DNA from: Locusta migratoria | Taxonomy: Eukaryota; Arthropoda; Insecta; Orthoptera; Acrididae | Assembly: GCA_026315105.1 (NCBI GenBank) | Contig: CM048744.1 | Span: 837,072,094-837,136,093 of the forward strand | Direction of reading: 5' to 3' | Length of the DNA: 64,000 bases | Shown: one piece after another, positions 53,017 through 63,880 of the stretch | How the letters are laid out: each line of letters starts with the position of its first letter | Numbering within the stretch: the stretch's first letter is position 1 | The notes under the pieces: generated by a model | What the model was told of the DNA's origin: nothing | Seen by the model: the letters and a program-made list of their open reading frames with translations, nothing else | The model's database searches: none | Position numbers and translations under genes: made by a program

Positions 53017-55549
53017 CAGTGCCGGATTAAACCCTAAATAGGCCTCTAGGCAAACCAAATCCTGGGGCCCCAATCCAAACTCATCCCTTAATAAGTTAAT
53101 AATTTTGCACTAAAGAACAAGAATATAGTGGTAATAATAATAATAATAAAATTGAGGTAATCCGTGATAATAATAATAATAAAATTGCGGTATTCCTCAA
53201 CCAAAGCATTCGTTTCAAGTAATTAACATGTTCAACCATCGTGTAAGATAGCCGCTTACCAGCTACAATAAATTCAAATTTGGATATAAGAATAATAATA
53301 ACAAAGTGCAATGAGACACTTTCGTGCAAAATGTAAATGTATTTATTCAACAAAACAAACAATCATCAATAGTTCAATATACGTTGATATAATATTGCAG
53401 AGATTATTTGACAAAATATAGAAATTAATAATAATTAAGAAATGCAATAAACATTTACTTTCAAAAATCTTTCAAAATATCTTTAAAGTGTATATCCTGT
53501 AAGAATGGCAAGTGAGTTCAAACGTTACATTGTTAACACAATCAGAACATTTGGAAACGTTCATTGCACCATATTTTCAAAAATGAATTTGTATGATCGC
53601 GATGATAGAACAGCTTGGTCAGCTTTAAAATCTTCTGCTTCTGATGTGAAGAATTTAAAATGAATCATTTCGTACACAAATTCCTCTTCGACGTCCTAAG
53701 AATAAATATGTCTAAATCTCCGGTCAGATTCTTTAATTTCATCTTTAGGCTTCAGTGGAAACTCAACAAGGAATCCAAAACAATAATCTTCATTATAAGC
53801 TTTTATACGACGAGAAAGCTCTTTACATAATTTGTCCAATGTTGGTAGGTCAGAAGACTAATAAGGGCCTCATGTGACCGTCTTGCACTCTTTAAACTCT
53901 TCAGAACTATCGGGATCCATTTCCAATCATATACATATTTTTTCACTCGTCTGTAGACAAACAGCGAAAAGGCAACTAAGTTTTATATACAAGGTGTTAC
54001 ACTAAGTGTGTTTGCCTCTGTAACGTATCAAATAATAGGTGACGGGAAATTTTAATGCGGTAGGTCAACACAAGAAATGTTACACTTTCTGCGGAGCTCA
54101 GAACATAGTTTATTGTGTCATTTTCCAAAGAGTTACAGTACAAAGATATAATTTTTTAAATGGAACTATAGTTTTTTCTATCGTGCATTGGATTCGTTGA
54201 AACCAGCTGCGTCCAAATCAATTTAAACTACATTCCTATCACTGTTAGTTTGGGAGTTACAACCCTTCAAAGTTTCATGGGGAGATACCACACGCTGTAC
54301 ATAATACATGGCTGTGTGGTGGGTGATGGATGTTATGGCGGTGGGAAGTTGATTTACATGAGATGTTCAAATGTGTGTCAATGTTCCTCAATGCATAATG
54401 CAATGCGCTGTCGAAAGGATCTGCGGACGAGATGTAACATCGCCGGTGTGACGGAGCGACATGCGTCCTCGATGCGCCGTTTTAGATCATCTGGGGATGT
54501 GGGCTCAGTGACATAAACACGATCCTTTAGATATCCCCACAAAAAGAAATCTACTGGTGTTAAATCGGGCGACCTTGCGGGCCATGAATGAGGACCATAG
54601 CGCCCCAACCCCACAATACAGCCATGTATTATGTACAGCGTGTGGTATCTGCCCCTGAAACTTTGAAGGGTTGTAGCTCCCAAACTAACAGTGATAGGAA
54701 GGCAGTTTAAATTGATTTGGACGCAGCTGGTTTCAACGAATCCAATGCACGGTAGGAAAAACTATTGTTCCATTAAAAAAATTATATCTTTGTGCTGTAA
54801 GTCTTTGGAAAGTGGTACAATAAACTATGTTCATAGCTCCGCAGAAAGTGTAACATTTCTTGTGTTGACCTACCGCATTAAAATTCCCCGTCACCTATTA
54901 TTTTATAAGTTACAGAGACAAACACACTTAGTGAAACACCCTGTATAACGCTAAAGTCTTTCTAAAAAATTATCATCGTTATAGGGGTGCGCACGGGACC
55001 CCTAAATTTTGTGTCCCAGCCTCGTCGCCGCTTTTGTGTCTCGTTTCCGTCGTAGGTGTCGGTGTCGGAGTATAAAGACCGACACAGGAATAAAGGATGC
55101 ACGCTTGTGCAGGTAGGAGGTGACCAGCCAGTGGGACAGCAGAAACTAGAAACACTAGAATAAATTAGAACGAGATATATATTTCTTAGAGACTTAGTAA
55201 TACTTAACTTTTACATAGCTCAGTACTGCAGAATGCTGATACATAGTTGAGCTAGAGGCCTGCCTAGTGCCTATCCGATAGCCAAGTCTTCACTGGTGCC
55301 TATCTGATTCCGAAGTGTTAACTGGTTCCTATCTCAGTCCCAAGTGAACGATGCAGTCCAATGGTGGCCACGAGCGGAGTTGTCGCAGAGGGCGCTCGTG
55401 GCTGACGTCGTAAGAACGCCGCGCCGTGCGTGCATGGCGGCGCGCGGCGAAAGTAGGTGGCGCGCACTTTGGACTTGTGCGACACCACACTAAAATGCGC
55501 GGTGCCCCTAGGCAGCTGCCTCCTCTGCCTCATGGGTAATCCGGCACTG
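53017..55549 (-). mobile_element. hAT-like DNA transposon with nested mariner
   Basis: Ends are inverted: CAGTGCCGGATTA at 53017-53029 and its complement at 55537-55549, followed inward by CTCTAGGC..GGGGCCCC-like sequence on both sides. The flanking octamers CTGGTAGG (53009-53016) and CAAGTAGG (55550-55557) agree at 6 of 8, as for an old hAT 8-bp target duplication. Minus-strand transposase relics lie at 53970-53480: LCKELSRRIKAYNEDYCFGF, EEEFVYEMIHFKFF, YKFIFENMVQ and FPNVLIVLTM, the order seen near the hAT dimerisation region. The C-terminal and N-terminal parts are missing or unreadable. Interrupted by a mariner at 53992-54943. Confidence 0.75.
53992..54943 (-). mobile_element. Deleted mariner-like element with ~345-bp inverted repeats
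   Basis: 952 bp with TA on both sides (53990-53991, 54944-54945). Arms 53992-54335 and 54604-54943 are inverted copies (CAAGGTGTTACACTAAGTG / complement of CACTTAGTGAAACACCCTG). Between them a minus-strand transposase end survives: HSWPARSPDLTPVDFFLWGY with the third catalytic Asp position, then DDLKRRIEDACRSVTP. Most of the transposase is deleted, so the element is non-autonomous. Confidence 0.88.
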
Positions 55550-55557
55550 CAAGTAGG

Positions 55558-56169
55558 AGACTGTGTTACCTGTGGTCTCTGGGCGGGACGCAGATTGCAG
55601 CCGAAACAAGCCGTGTGACGTCACGCAATATGGCGGCTCCGCGCGCTGTTTACGGTTGAACGCACTTCAATTGCAACGCGCCGGTAATGGCCCCACATCG
55701 ATCAGGGAGCTCCCGGTCTCACCTCAAACGAGCGAACCGACTCGGTAAAGCCCCGCACACCGAATGGAAAACGTGCCAGCGTGAAATAGCGACCCAGATT
55801 TCTCTCTGCTGTAAACGGCGGACGCACGCGAGCAGGTGGGGTACGCTCTCCATCAGTTCGTCTTCGCTGGTTATCAGTCTTTTACCCAACCATCAGGGGA
55901 ATTTAGCTAGAGTTCGCTTTCTGTCTTGTATGCTTGAACACATAAAGGAATTTACGTCTTGGTTAGGTGGGAGTTAACAGTTGTCAACCACTGTATAAAA
56001 TGCATCGATGTAGTATTATAAGACTTTATTTATTTATGTATACTTTTCCGTTCACTTTTAAAAAGTTCTCTAAAATTTTATATTCGAAGACCTCGGGAGA
56101 ACATAGTGACAACCCTCATTTATAAAGTGTTGAGATATGACGACTTGTATGTTTGAAAAATAGTTTCTA
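55558..56169. other. Unassigned, GC-rich then AT-rich
   Basis: Contains AATATGGCGGCTCCGCGCGC (about 55628) and a 96-codon frame (55687-55977) without domain signal. Confidence 0.35.
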
Positions 56170-56607
56170 TTTCATAATCAAAATATCCATGGGTGTACTG
56201 CCGTCTATATTGTCCAACGGGCACAATATTTCGGCGATCATACATGTCGCCATCATCGGGTGAACTGACGGACTGAGCTCCTGGAAACGCGCTGGCACGG
56301 AGATCTGCGCGCTATGGCGGCTCGAAGGGAACTGGGTTCTAGCCCGGTAGCGGGCGATTTAAATACCCTCGACCCGCGGAGCGACCCCTCCGCGGTCCGC
56401 GCCCCGCGCCGCGGCCGCGCAGTGGAACCGATTGCGACGGCGTCTGAGATGACGTCGGTGTGAGGGCTCTATCCGCCGTGGTCATCACTACGTTACGTTT
56501 GCTAGATTTACTCTTAATTAACCCAATCGCTGGTCCCCAAGCTTTGCTAAGATTATAGCCACAGTCACAGTTTATGAGGTCGTCACTTGTGCGTGACCAT
56601 AGAAATT
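56170..56607 (-). mobile_element. Penelope-like element, 3' end only (PLE copy 3)
   Basis: Minus-strand frame 56614-56339: LINCDCGYNLSKAWGPAIGL, the family tail after the endonuclease, then KSKSSKRNVV and a Gly/Arg-rich run. A TATA-like ATTTAAATAC (about 56355) and TGATGGCGACATGTATGATCG with GCCGAAATATTG (about 56205-56260) follow. The RT and GIY-YIG domains are absent. Confidence 0.75.
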
Positions 56608-56662
56608 CGCACAAGTGAGGACCTCATAAATCGTGACTGTGGCTATAATCTTAGCAAAGCTT
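56539..56662. repeat. Fold-back inverted duplication at the 5' end of PLE copy 3
   Basis: Left arm 56539-56593 and right arm 56608-56662 are reverse complements with two or three differences (AAGCTTTGCTAAGATTATAG and complement; CACTTGTGCG and complement). The loop is 14 bases. The left arm is PLE coding; the right arm is its inverted copy, outside the element's truncated 5' end. Confidence 0.9.
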
Positions 56663-57115
56663 TGTACTACAAATTACAATAGCATGGCTTCCAATAGTCT
56701 CTGTCATACCTAGTCTGCAGGTGTGAGAACGGTCACGTGACCTTTGCAACTAGTACAACTGAGGCAGCGTGTCCGACGTTTGCGTCAGTTCTCCCATAGG
56801 ACCACCGCGCCTCAATTTGGACCCCTTTCAAATTCGCTCATTTGGCTGTAGGAAGCTGATCTCCGTGTCATGGCGCTTATTTGAGGCTGTCTGAGATCTC
56901 GCTAAACCTTCTGACAGTGAGCGTGCTTTATTAATGGTTACGCTCAGACGACACCCTGGCAGCTGTGTCAGTTCGCTGTCTGCTGGCGACGACGATGGAA
57001 GCAGCGTCACTTCCTCTACTATCCCCCAGGTGGCTTCTGCCGTCATCAAATCAAAATCCACTTGTCTTTCCAGGACAACTGTAGCTGTTGGAAGCCCGAA
57101 AAATGAGACTTAATA
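56663..57115. other. Unassigned stretch
   Basis: A 77-codon minus frame (57061-56828) is open without a recognisable domain. MSEFERG on the minus strand (about 56850) recalls the start of Tc1-like helix-turn-helix regions but is not followed by a clear domain. Confidence 0.3.
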
Positions 57116-57540
57116 TACAGGGTGGTCCACTGATAGTGACTGGTCCAAATATCTCACGAAATAAACATCAAACGAAAAAACTACAAAGAACAAAAGTTTC
57201 CTAGCTTGAAAGGGGAAAACAGATGGCGCTATGGTTGACCCGCTAAGTGGGGCTGCCTTAGGTCAAACGGATATCAACTGCATTTTTGTAAATAGGTACC
57301 CTCATGTTTTATTTCATATTCGTCTAGTACGTAAATAAACATGAATGTTTTATTTGCAACAATTTTTTCGCTTTGTGACAGATGGTGCTGTAATAGTCAC
57401 AAACGTGTAAGTATGAGGTATGGCGTGACAATTCGCCAGTGCGGACGGTATTTTCTTCGAATACATTACTCGTGTTAAAATGGGCCGTTTACCAATTGAA
57501 GAAAATATCGGTATGGGATGGCGATGTGATCAAAATGCCC

Positions 57541-57744
57541 CGCCGGCCGCGGTGGCCGCGGGGACTGAGGCGCTCCAGTCACGTTCTGCACGGCTACTAC
57601 GGTCGGGGGTTCGAATCCCCCCCTCGGGCATAGATATTTGTGCCGTCGTAGTTCGTAAGTAGTTCATAAGTAGTTTGTAAGTTTAGGGACTGACGACCAC
57701 GTAGTTAAGTCCCATAAGCTATACAAACATTTGAACATTTGAAC
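57541..57744 (+). mobile_element. SINE type A in the mariner-like element (first)
   Basis: Full length, with the A box as TGGCCGCGGGGAC and one extra C by the B box. The tail repeats CATTTGAA twice. A 12-bp target duplication ATCAAAATGCCC lies at 57529-57540 and 57745-57756. Confidence 0.93.
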
Positions 57745-58526
57745 ATCAAAATGCCCAACGGGCCTGTGCTATGTATGGTGATAGTTATCCTTGAAGTCAT
57801 CATCCAAGTGTCCGCACCTTTCGTCGGATAATTACGTTATTTAAAGAGACAGGAAGTGTTCAGCCACAATCTGCAAAAATGATGATGTCCAAGTAAGTTT
57901 TTTAGCTGCACTTGCGGCTAATACGCACATCACTAGCAGACAAACTGAGCGAAAATAGGGAATCTCAAAAACGTCGCTGTTGAGAACTCTACATTAACAT
58001 GAATTTCACCCGTAATGTATTTCTATGCACTAGGATTTGCATGGCGAAGACTTTGAACGTCGTGTACAGTTTTGCCACTGGGCACAAAATAAATTACGGG
58101 ACGATAAGAGATTTTTTTTCACGTTCACTATTTAGTGACGAAGCGTCATTCACAAACAGAGGCACCATAAACCGGCAGAATATGTACTATTGGCCAACGG
58201 AAAATCCACGATGGCTACGACAAGTGGAACATCAGTGACCTCGGCTGGTTAATGCATGGTGCGGCATTAAGGGAGGAAGGATAATTAGCCCCTATTTTAT
58301 GGATAGCAATCTAAATGCTGCAATGTATGCTGATTTCTTACGTAATGTTCTACCAATTTTACTACAAGATGTTTCACTGCATGACAGAATGGCGATGTAC
58401 TTTCAACATGATGGATGTTCGGCACATGGCTCGCGGTCTTAAATGGAAAGTTTAATGTCAGGTGGATTGATCATAGAAGCACCATACCATGGCCCGGATT
58501 TCTGTGGGGAAAATTAAGGATATTTG

Positions 58527-58722
58527 CCGCGGTGGAGTAGCCCAGCGGTCTAAGATGCCTCGCTGCAGAGCACGCGGTTGCTCGCTGTTAGAGGTCCAAG
58601 TCCTCCTTGGGGCATGGGTGTGTGTGTGTGTTGTCCTTAGGTTAGTTTATCTTAGTTTAAGTACTTTCTAAGCTACGGACTGATGATCACGCAGTTTGGT
58701 CCGATAGATTTACAAACATTTG
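58527..58722 (+). mobile_element. SINE type B in the mariner-like element (second)
   Basis: Head starts CCGCGGTGGAGTAGCCCAGC, B box AGAGGTCCAAGTCCTCC (changed), TG segment of moderate length. An 11-bp target duplication AAGGATATTTG lies at 58516-58526 and 58723-58733. Confidence 0.92.
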
Positions 58723-58839
58723 AAGGATATTTGTTATCGTGATTCACCGACAACACCTGAAAATATGCTTCAGCGCATTGTCAATGCATGTGAGAACAGT
58801 ACTGAAGGCGAACTAATCGCTGTCGAGGGGAATTTCAAA

Positions 58840-59043
58840 AGTTCAAATGTTTCTAGAGCGTAAGGGACTTAAATGCGGGGTCATCAGGTCCTGCACTTAC
58901 AAGCTACATGTGAACTACCTTATACTAAAGACGACACAAACATCCATGCCCGAGGGGGGGGGGGATTCGAACCCCCAACGGCGGACGGCCGCGCGCACCG
59001 CATCATGGCGCACCAGCACGCGCGGCTAATCCGCCGCGGCTAC
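58840..59043 (-). mobile_element. SINE type A2 in the mariner-like element (third)
   Basis: Minus strand head GCCGCGGCGGATTAGCCGCG, TGCGCGCGGCCGTCCGCCGT, then an intact B box and type A tail. Target duplication GGGGAATTTCAAA / GGGGAATTCCAAA at 58827-58839 and 59044-59056. Confidence 0.88.
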
Positions 59044-59559
59044 GGGGAATTCCAAATGCATTGAAGTTGAAGGACATCATTTTGAGCATTTATTGAAGTC
59101 ATGAGGTAGTTACAGGTAATCACGCAGTAACAGCATGCATTCTCATAATGTATGATAATTTCACAAAAGTGCATGTATCACAATGGAACAACCGCAATAA
59201 AGTTCAAACGTACTGTGTTTTATTTTAAAAAACCTACCTGTTACCCACTGCTCGTCTAAAATTGTGAGCAATATGTTTGTGAATATTACAGCGCCATCTG
59301 TCACAAATCGACAGAAGTGTTCCAAATAAAACATATTCATTTACGTACTAGACGAATATGTAATAAAAATGGGGCTACCTATTTTTAAAAAATGCAGTTG
59401 ATATTCGTTTGACTTATGGAAGCGCCATCTAGCGGTCCAACCATAGCGCCATATGTTTTCCCCCTTAGAGCTAGAAAAGTTTTGTTATTTGTCGTTTTTT
59501 CGTTTTATGCTTATTTCGTGAGATATTTGGCCCGTTCACTATCAATGGACCACCCGGTA

Positions 59560-60239
59560 TATATACAGGGAGTTTCGGTGTTTCAGACCATCCGTCCACC
59601 CTTTACAAACTCTTAGGAGTCTTATGAAATGTAAAATGCAATACATCCTAGTAGCAAGTATACTCCACCACATCAAATGGTGGTGTTTTCAACTCCCGAT
59701 TCCTAACGGAAGTGGGTTATTCAAACCGGAAGTAGTTTTTTTCTAAAATGAAATAGCATACTTTTTCTCATTCATTTCTATTCTATGCCGAAAATGGGGA
59801 ATGTTTCGTTTAAAAAAAAAAAAAAAAAAAACTAAATCGTCATTCTGCACTTACAAAAGTCTTTAGAAATGTGTTTTATGAGAAGTCAAACGAAAAGATG
59901 AAGCAGGGACATGAACGAGGTTGTTGGTACTGTAAGGATGTGTCCAATAACTGGCATTCGACTTGCGCCTCAAGCTACTATTGAGTACACTGTCTGCACC
60001 TTAATGACATATTACATTATTTGATGTATCTAACTTATTGGGCTCTAGTATCTAAGTAATCTATGCAAGCCACTTTCCAGATGAGCCAAAACATTACAGA
60101 AGGCATTTGGGAGTGAAGAATCACGATTTAGAAAAAAAAATACTTTATAACAAACATTCTCCACTTTCGGCATAGAGTCGAAATTGTAAGAAAAAGTATG
60201 CCATTCCATTAAAAAAAATCGCACTGACGTGTTTTACGT
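59560..60239. repeat. Block with inverted pair around ATGCCGAAAATGG
   Basis: 59747-59815 and 60148-60212 are inverted copies (GCATACTTTTTC, TATGCCGAAA-TGG, GAATGTTT). A possible terminus CAGGGAGTTTCGG lies at 59571, but no matching far end was found. Confidence 0.45.
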
Positions 60240-60703
60240 CCCACTTTAGATTTGTAGTTTTATAGGTTTTTGCAAAAATTTGGACAAAAATAATCAAAAA
60301 TTAATTAATAAGAGTGTTTGAAACCCTTTTAGGAAAAAAATTAGGTATTGGTGGGTTTCGAACCACTGTCCTTCAGCGTCACAATCCAATGCATTGCCTA
60401 CTACACTATGGATAGCAGTTATAAGATGCGTTCTTTAATTTCATACTATTGATGGCCGCTGTTAACTGATGCTAATATGGCATTTGTGGACACTAGATTA
60501 TCATTTATCGTACGAAGAACGACGTGTTTTTTTAATTCTTCAGTGCGCCATTGCTTTGAAATGAGAACGTGTAAGTTACAATAAGAAAATCATCAAATAC
60601 GCAACGCAAGATGGCGTATGCCAGAGAGAGTTCTGGGCGAGGAATGTCACGTAACATCTGCGAACGGCTGGTTTTCTTAAATTCAGAGGAGGGTGTCAAA
60701 ACT
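60240..60703 (-). repeat. tRNA-like SINE relic and flanks
   Basis: On minus: CATAGTGTAGTAGGCAATGCA (A-box-like) and CAGTGGTTCGAAACCCACC (B box, about 60350-60368) followed by a T-run. The anticodon stem does not pair, so it is not a tRNA gene. The rest is unassigned. Confidence 0.4.
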
Positions 60704-61330
60704 CCGTTATTTTTGCAAATATCTCTCAAACGATACGAGATATGAAAAAACATAAGGGAACAAAGTTGTAGAGAATTTTCTCCTCTACAAATTCGTTTAT
60801 TCAATTTTCGCGTCAGATGAACGGTTTATTTGCAATTAAAATTACATTACACACGGCTTTTTTTGGTATTACTAACGTATTCCTTGTCAGAAATATTTCA
60901 AAAAGTGAGGTTTTGGTCTCTGGTAGCCAAAAATTATGTCTATGAAATTTGGTGCCGATCGGTTGCACGGTTCGACCTAAAAAGTAGGAACACGTTACAG
61001 CCAGACAAACTTCGTCAATTCGCCGTTATTTTTGCAAATATCTCTTGAAACGATGCGAGATATGAAAAAAATCATAATAGAGCGAAGTTGTAAAGAATTT
61101 TCTCCTCTGCCAATTAGATTATTCAATTTTCGTGTGAGATGAACGGTTCGTTTGCAATTACAATTATATTACAAACGGCTTTTTTTAATTACTACCGTAT
61201 TTTTTGCCCGAAAAATTTGAAAAAGGGAGGTTCTGGTCTCTGACGGCCTACAATTATGTCTGTAAAATTTAGTGCTGATCGGTTGAACGGTTCGTCTTAA
61301 AAACAGGGAACACGTTCGGACAGACAGACA
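60704..61330 (+). repeat. Tandem dimer, 319-bp period
   Basis: Unit 1 (60704-61022) and unit 2 (61023 to about 61330) align throughout: CCGTTATTTTTGCAAATATC, ACGAGATATGAAAAAA, TTCTCCTCT, ATGAACGGTT, AAATTATGTCT, GATCGGTTG..CGGTTCG. Unit 2 ends in ACAGACAGACA. The style recalls the blocks at 18-20 kb. Noncoding. Confidence 0.8.
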
Positions 61331-62775
61331 TTTAAATTTCGAGCTTCAAAAGACTAACGCAAAGGCCCACTTTTAGTGTTACTACCGTAACCTAAAGTGG
61401 CCAAAATCGACTTCTGGTCGGAATAGCCAACTTCCGGTGGCGCCAATCGATGTGGCGTCGTGCAGTTCCTTCTAGTATATGAGGTATCGCATTCTATATT
61501 TCAGACAACTCCCTCGGCTTCAGAAGGGGTTGGCAGGCGGACTGGGACTCCATGTATAATGTCGAGATGAGAACTTAGCGCCATAGACAACAGAGAACGG
61601 AGGGTTTCTACGAAAGAGGAGAAACGGGGGGAGCGAGGGAATTATGAGAATAATGAAGTGTTATAAACGTAGCACAGGATGTTAGAGTCAGCAGACCCTG
61701 GAATGCTGATGCTTTAAAGTTCTTATGTCAACGCTTTTGCCAGAACTCCCCCCTGTTACCCTACAAAACCCTTGAAACATTGTCCCGCAACATTGGATAT
61801 ATTTACTGAAGTTATTGTTACCAGCTTCGTGCGCCAGCCATTCCGCAGCGACTGATATGCAGATGATGTTTGTATTCTTGGCTCAAATTTAAATGTAAAT
61901 TTCGTTGCCGGCCGTATGTAAATGCAGAGGCGAAGAGCAGAGAACCAACATTGATCTCTGGGGTCCCTGTCCAAAGCTTCAGGCCACTGCAGGCTATTGT
62001 TATGAGGAAAGTCACACCGCGAAAACCATGTGAAGGCCCGAAGAGGTAGCACTGATTACTGTACTGCAAACAATACAGCACAGGGAGACAAAGTACTGAG
62101 AACTAGTATTCGGCATGAGTGAGGCACAAAATAGGTCTAAAAACCTTAAAATGCTGATAATAACTTTATCTGAACAAAAGCAACGCTTCAACATAAACGA
62201 TGCAAGTCACATTGATTAAGTAGGAAAGTCATCATTGTCGGTTCAAACTGAATAGAACTGGTCAAGCTCTAAAATCAAACTGTGTAGCTGAAACGTTGCT
62301 TGTATCACCCGAATTTCTTATTTAAGTAGGGCGTTGCTTGCATGCAGGCTACTGCGAGATCGCTATGACGACATTGTAGGAGAGAGCTGGATGGATTCTT
62401 ATTTCTAATCACGGTTAGTGCGCGTTAGTCTCTTGTAATTTTTACGTTAAGATATCGGTCACCAACCTCAGGGTCGCTATGTGGCAATGAGATCCCACAT
62501 TAATTAATTTGTCATGGCGCTCTAGCAAATGCAGCGAAAGCGTGGAGATGAAAATGAAAACTGCTGTAATGAATAATTCTAGAAAGTGGTAAAGGAAGCA
62601 CAAACTATCGAACGAAAATGCTGACTGAAAAATTTAAACAAACTTCATTAAATGAATCCCAGCTGCCGCAGAGAGACTTACAGTTGGATCCAATTGCAAG
62701 CGAAGCAGAACATAGAGTGACGAGCGCGTAGATCACCACAACATGAGTGTTAGAGTTGGCGTTCAAGTGTTTTTA
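61331..62775. other. Unassigned stretch
   Basis: No element recognised; short overlapping open frames without domain signal. Confidence 0.35.
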
Positions 62776-63880
62776 ACATTCACCTATCGGCTGTCGAACA
62801 GTAGGGGTCCTATAACACTTCCATGGGGGAGCGCCAGATATCACTTTTGTGTTACTCGATGTCTTTCCGTCAGCCTACTGTGTCCTTTCAGTCAGGAAAT
62901 CACGAATCCCATCGCACAACTCTGACGATATTCCATAAGCACGCAATTTGATTAGAATACGCTTGTGAGGTACAGTGTCGAAAGCCTTCTGGAAATCTTA
63001 GAAATATGGTTTTATTTGACATCCCTTGCGGATAGCACTTACTACATTTGAGTAAAGAGCTAGCTGTGTTTTACAAGAACAATACTTTCTGAATTCTTAT
63101 TGACTGTGGGACAATAGGTCGTTCCGTTACAGATAATTCATTATTTTCGAAAAAGTATGATCCATAACCGTGCTGCAAACCGACGTCGATGATATAGGCC
63201 TGTAATTTTGCCTTTCTTGAATATTGAAGTGATCCTTGCAACTTTCCAGTCTTTGTGTACGGATCTCCCACTGAGCGACTCGTTGTATGTGGTAGCTAGG
63301 TATGGGTTTATTGCGTCAGCATACTCTGAAACAAACCGAATTGGTATACAGTCTTCGCAGGAAGACTTACTGTTGTTAAGTGATTTAAGTTGCTTTAGTA
63401 CTCCAGGGATACGCACTTTTAAATTACGCATGCTGGCAGCTGTTCTTGATACGAATTCTGGAATATTGGCTTCGTCTTCTTTCGTGAAGGAATTACGGAA
63501 AGCTGTGTTAAGCAATTCTGTTTTAGCAGAACTGTCATCAATAGCAACACCATTGCTTCTGCTTAGGGAAGATATTGACTGTTTTGCCGCTAAGTATACT
63601 TTACATACGGCCAAAACTTCTTATTTTCTACCAAATTACGTGACGGAACTTAGTTGTGGAAAGTATTATAAGCCTCTCGCATTGAAGTTAGAGCTAAATT
63701 TCTAGTCTCTGTAAAACAATGCCAGTCTTGGAGACTTTGTGTCCGTTTAAATTTGGCATGCTTTTTTCTTTGCTTTTGCTGTTTTGTGTACCACGTGGGG
63801 TCGGCCACTTCTTTTGTTAAATATTTTTGGAAACATCTTTCTTTCACTTTGTGGGATTATAAAAAACCACTCTTATTTTA
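62776..63880 (-). mobile_element. LINE family L2, upstream RT part (copy e)
   Basis: Minus strand: RNLALTSMREAYNTFHN near 63700, the frame 63614-63141 with ANIPEFVSRTAA, LKSLNNSKSSCEDCIPIRF (RT entry motif) and WKVARITSIFKKG, then after breaks KAFDTVPHKRILIKLRAYG (first catalytic Asp, about 62990-62935) and a VISGAP-like motif near 62840. The FADD region lies beyond the preserved end. It overlaps copy a only in the last 120 bp, so the two together cover much of the RT. Confidence 0.82.

Larger units (their letters stand above)
57118..59557 (+). mobile_element. Mariner-like element with ~290-bp inverted repeats and three SINEs
   Basis: TA flanks at 57116-57117 and 59558-59559. Ends CAGGGTGGTCCACTGATAGTG and CACTATCAATGGACCACCCGG are inverted copies, extending inward about 290 bp to CAGATGGTGCTGTAAT / TTACAGCGCCATCTG. 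Between them lies a broken transposase: MGRLPIEENIG, FRRIITLFKETGSVQPQ, LFSDEASFTNRG with NMYYWPTENPRW (first catalytic Asp, 57999-58238), MYFQHDGCSAH (second Asp, about 58398-58428), TTPENMLQRIVNACE. Three SINEs (57541, 58527, 58840) split it. Stops and shifts are frequent. Confidence 0.88.

Noticed and set aside
53096..53362. Minus frame with a hydrophobic stretch as a membrane protein
   Set aside because: The Ile/Leu runs come from TAA/AAT repeats inside the hAT-like element.
60340..60425. Possible tRNA gene on the minus strand (GTG in the loop)
   Set aside because: The anticodon stem is mismatched and no acceptor stem was found.
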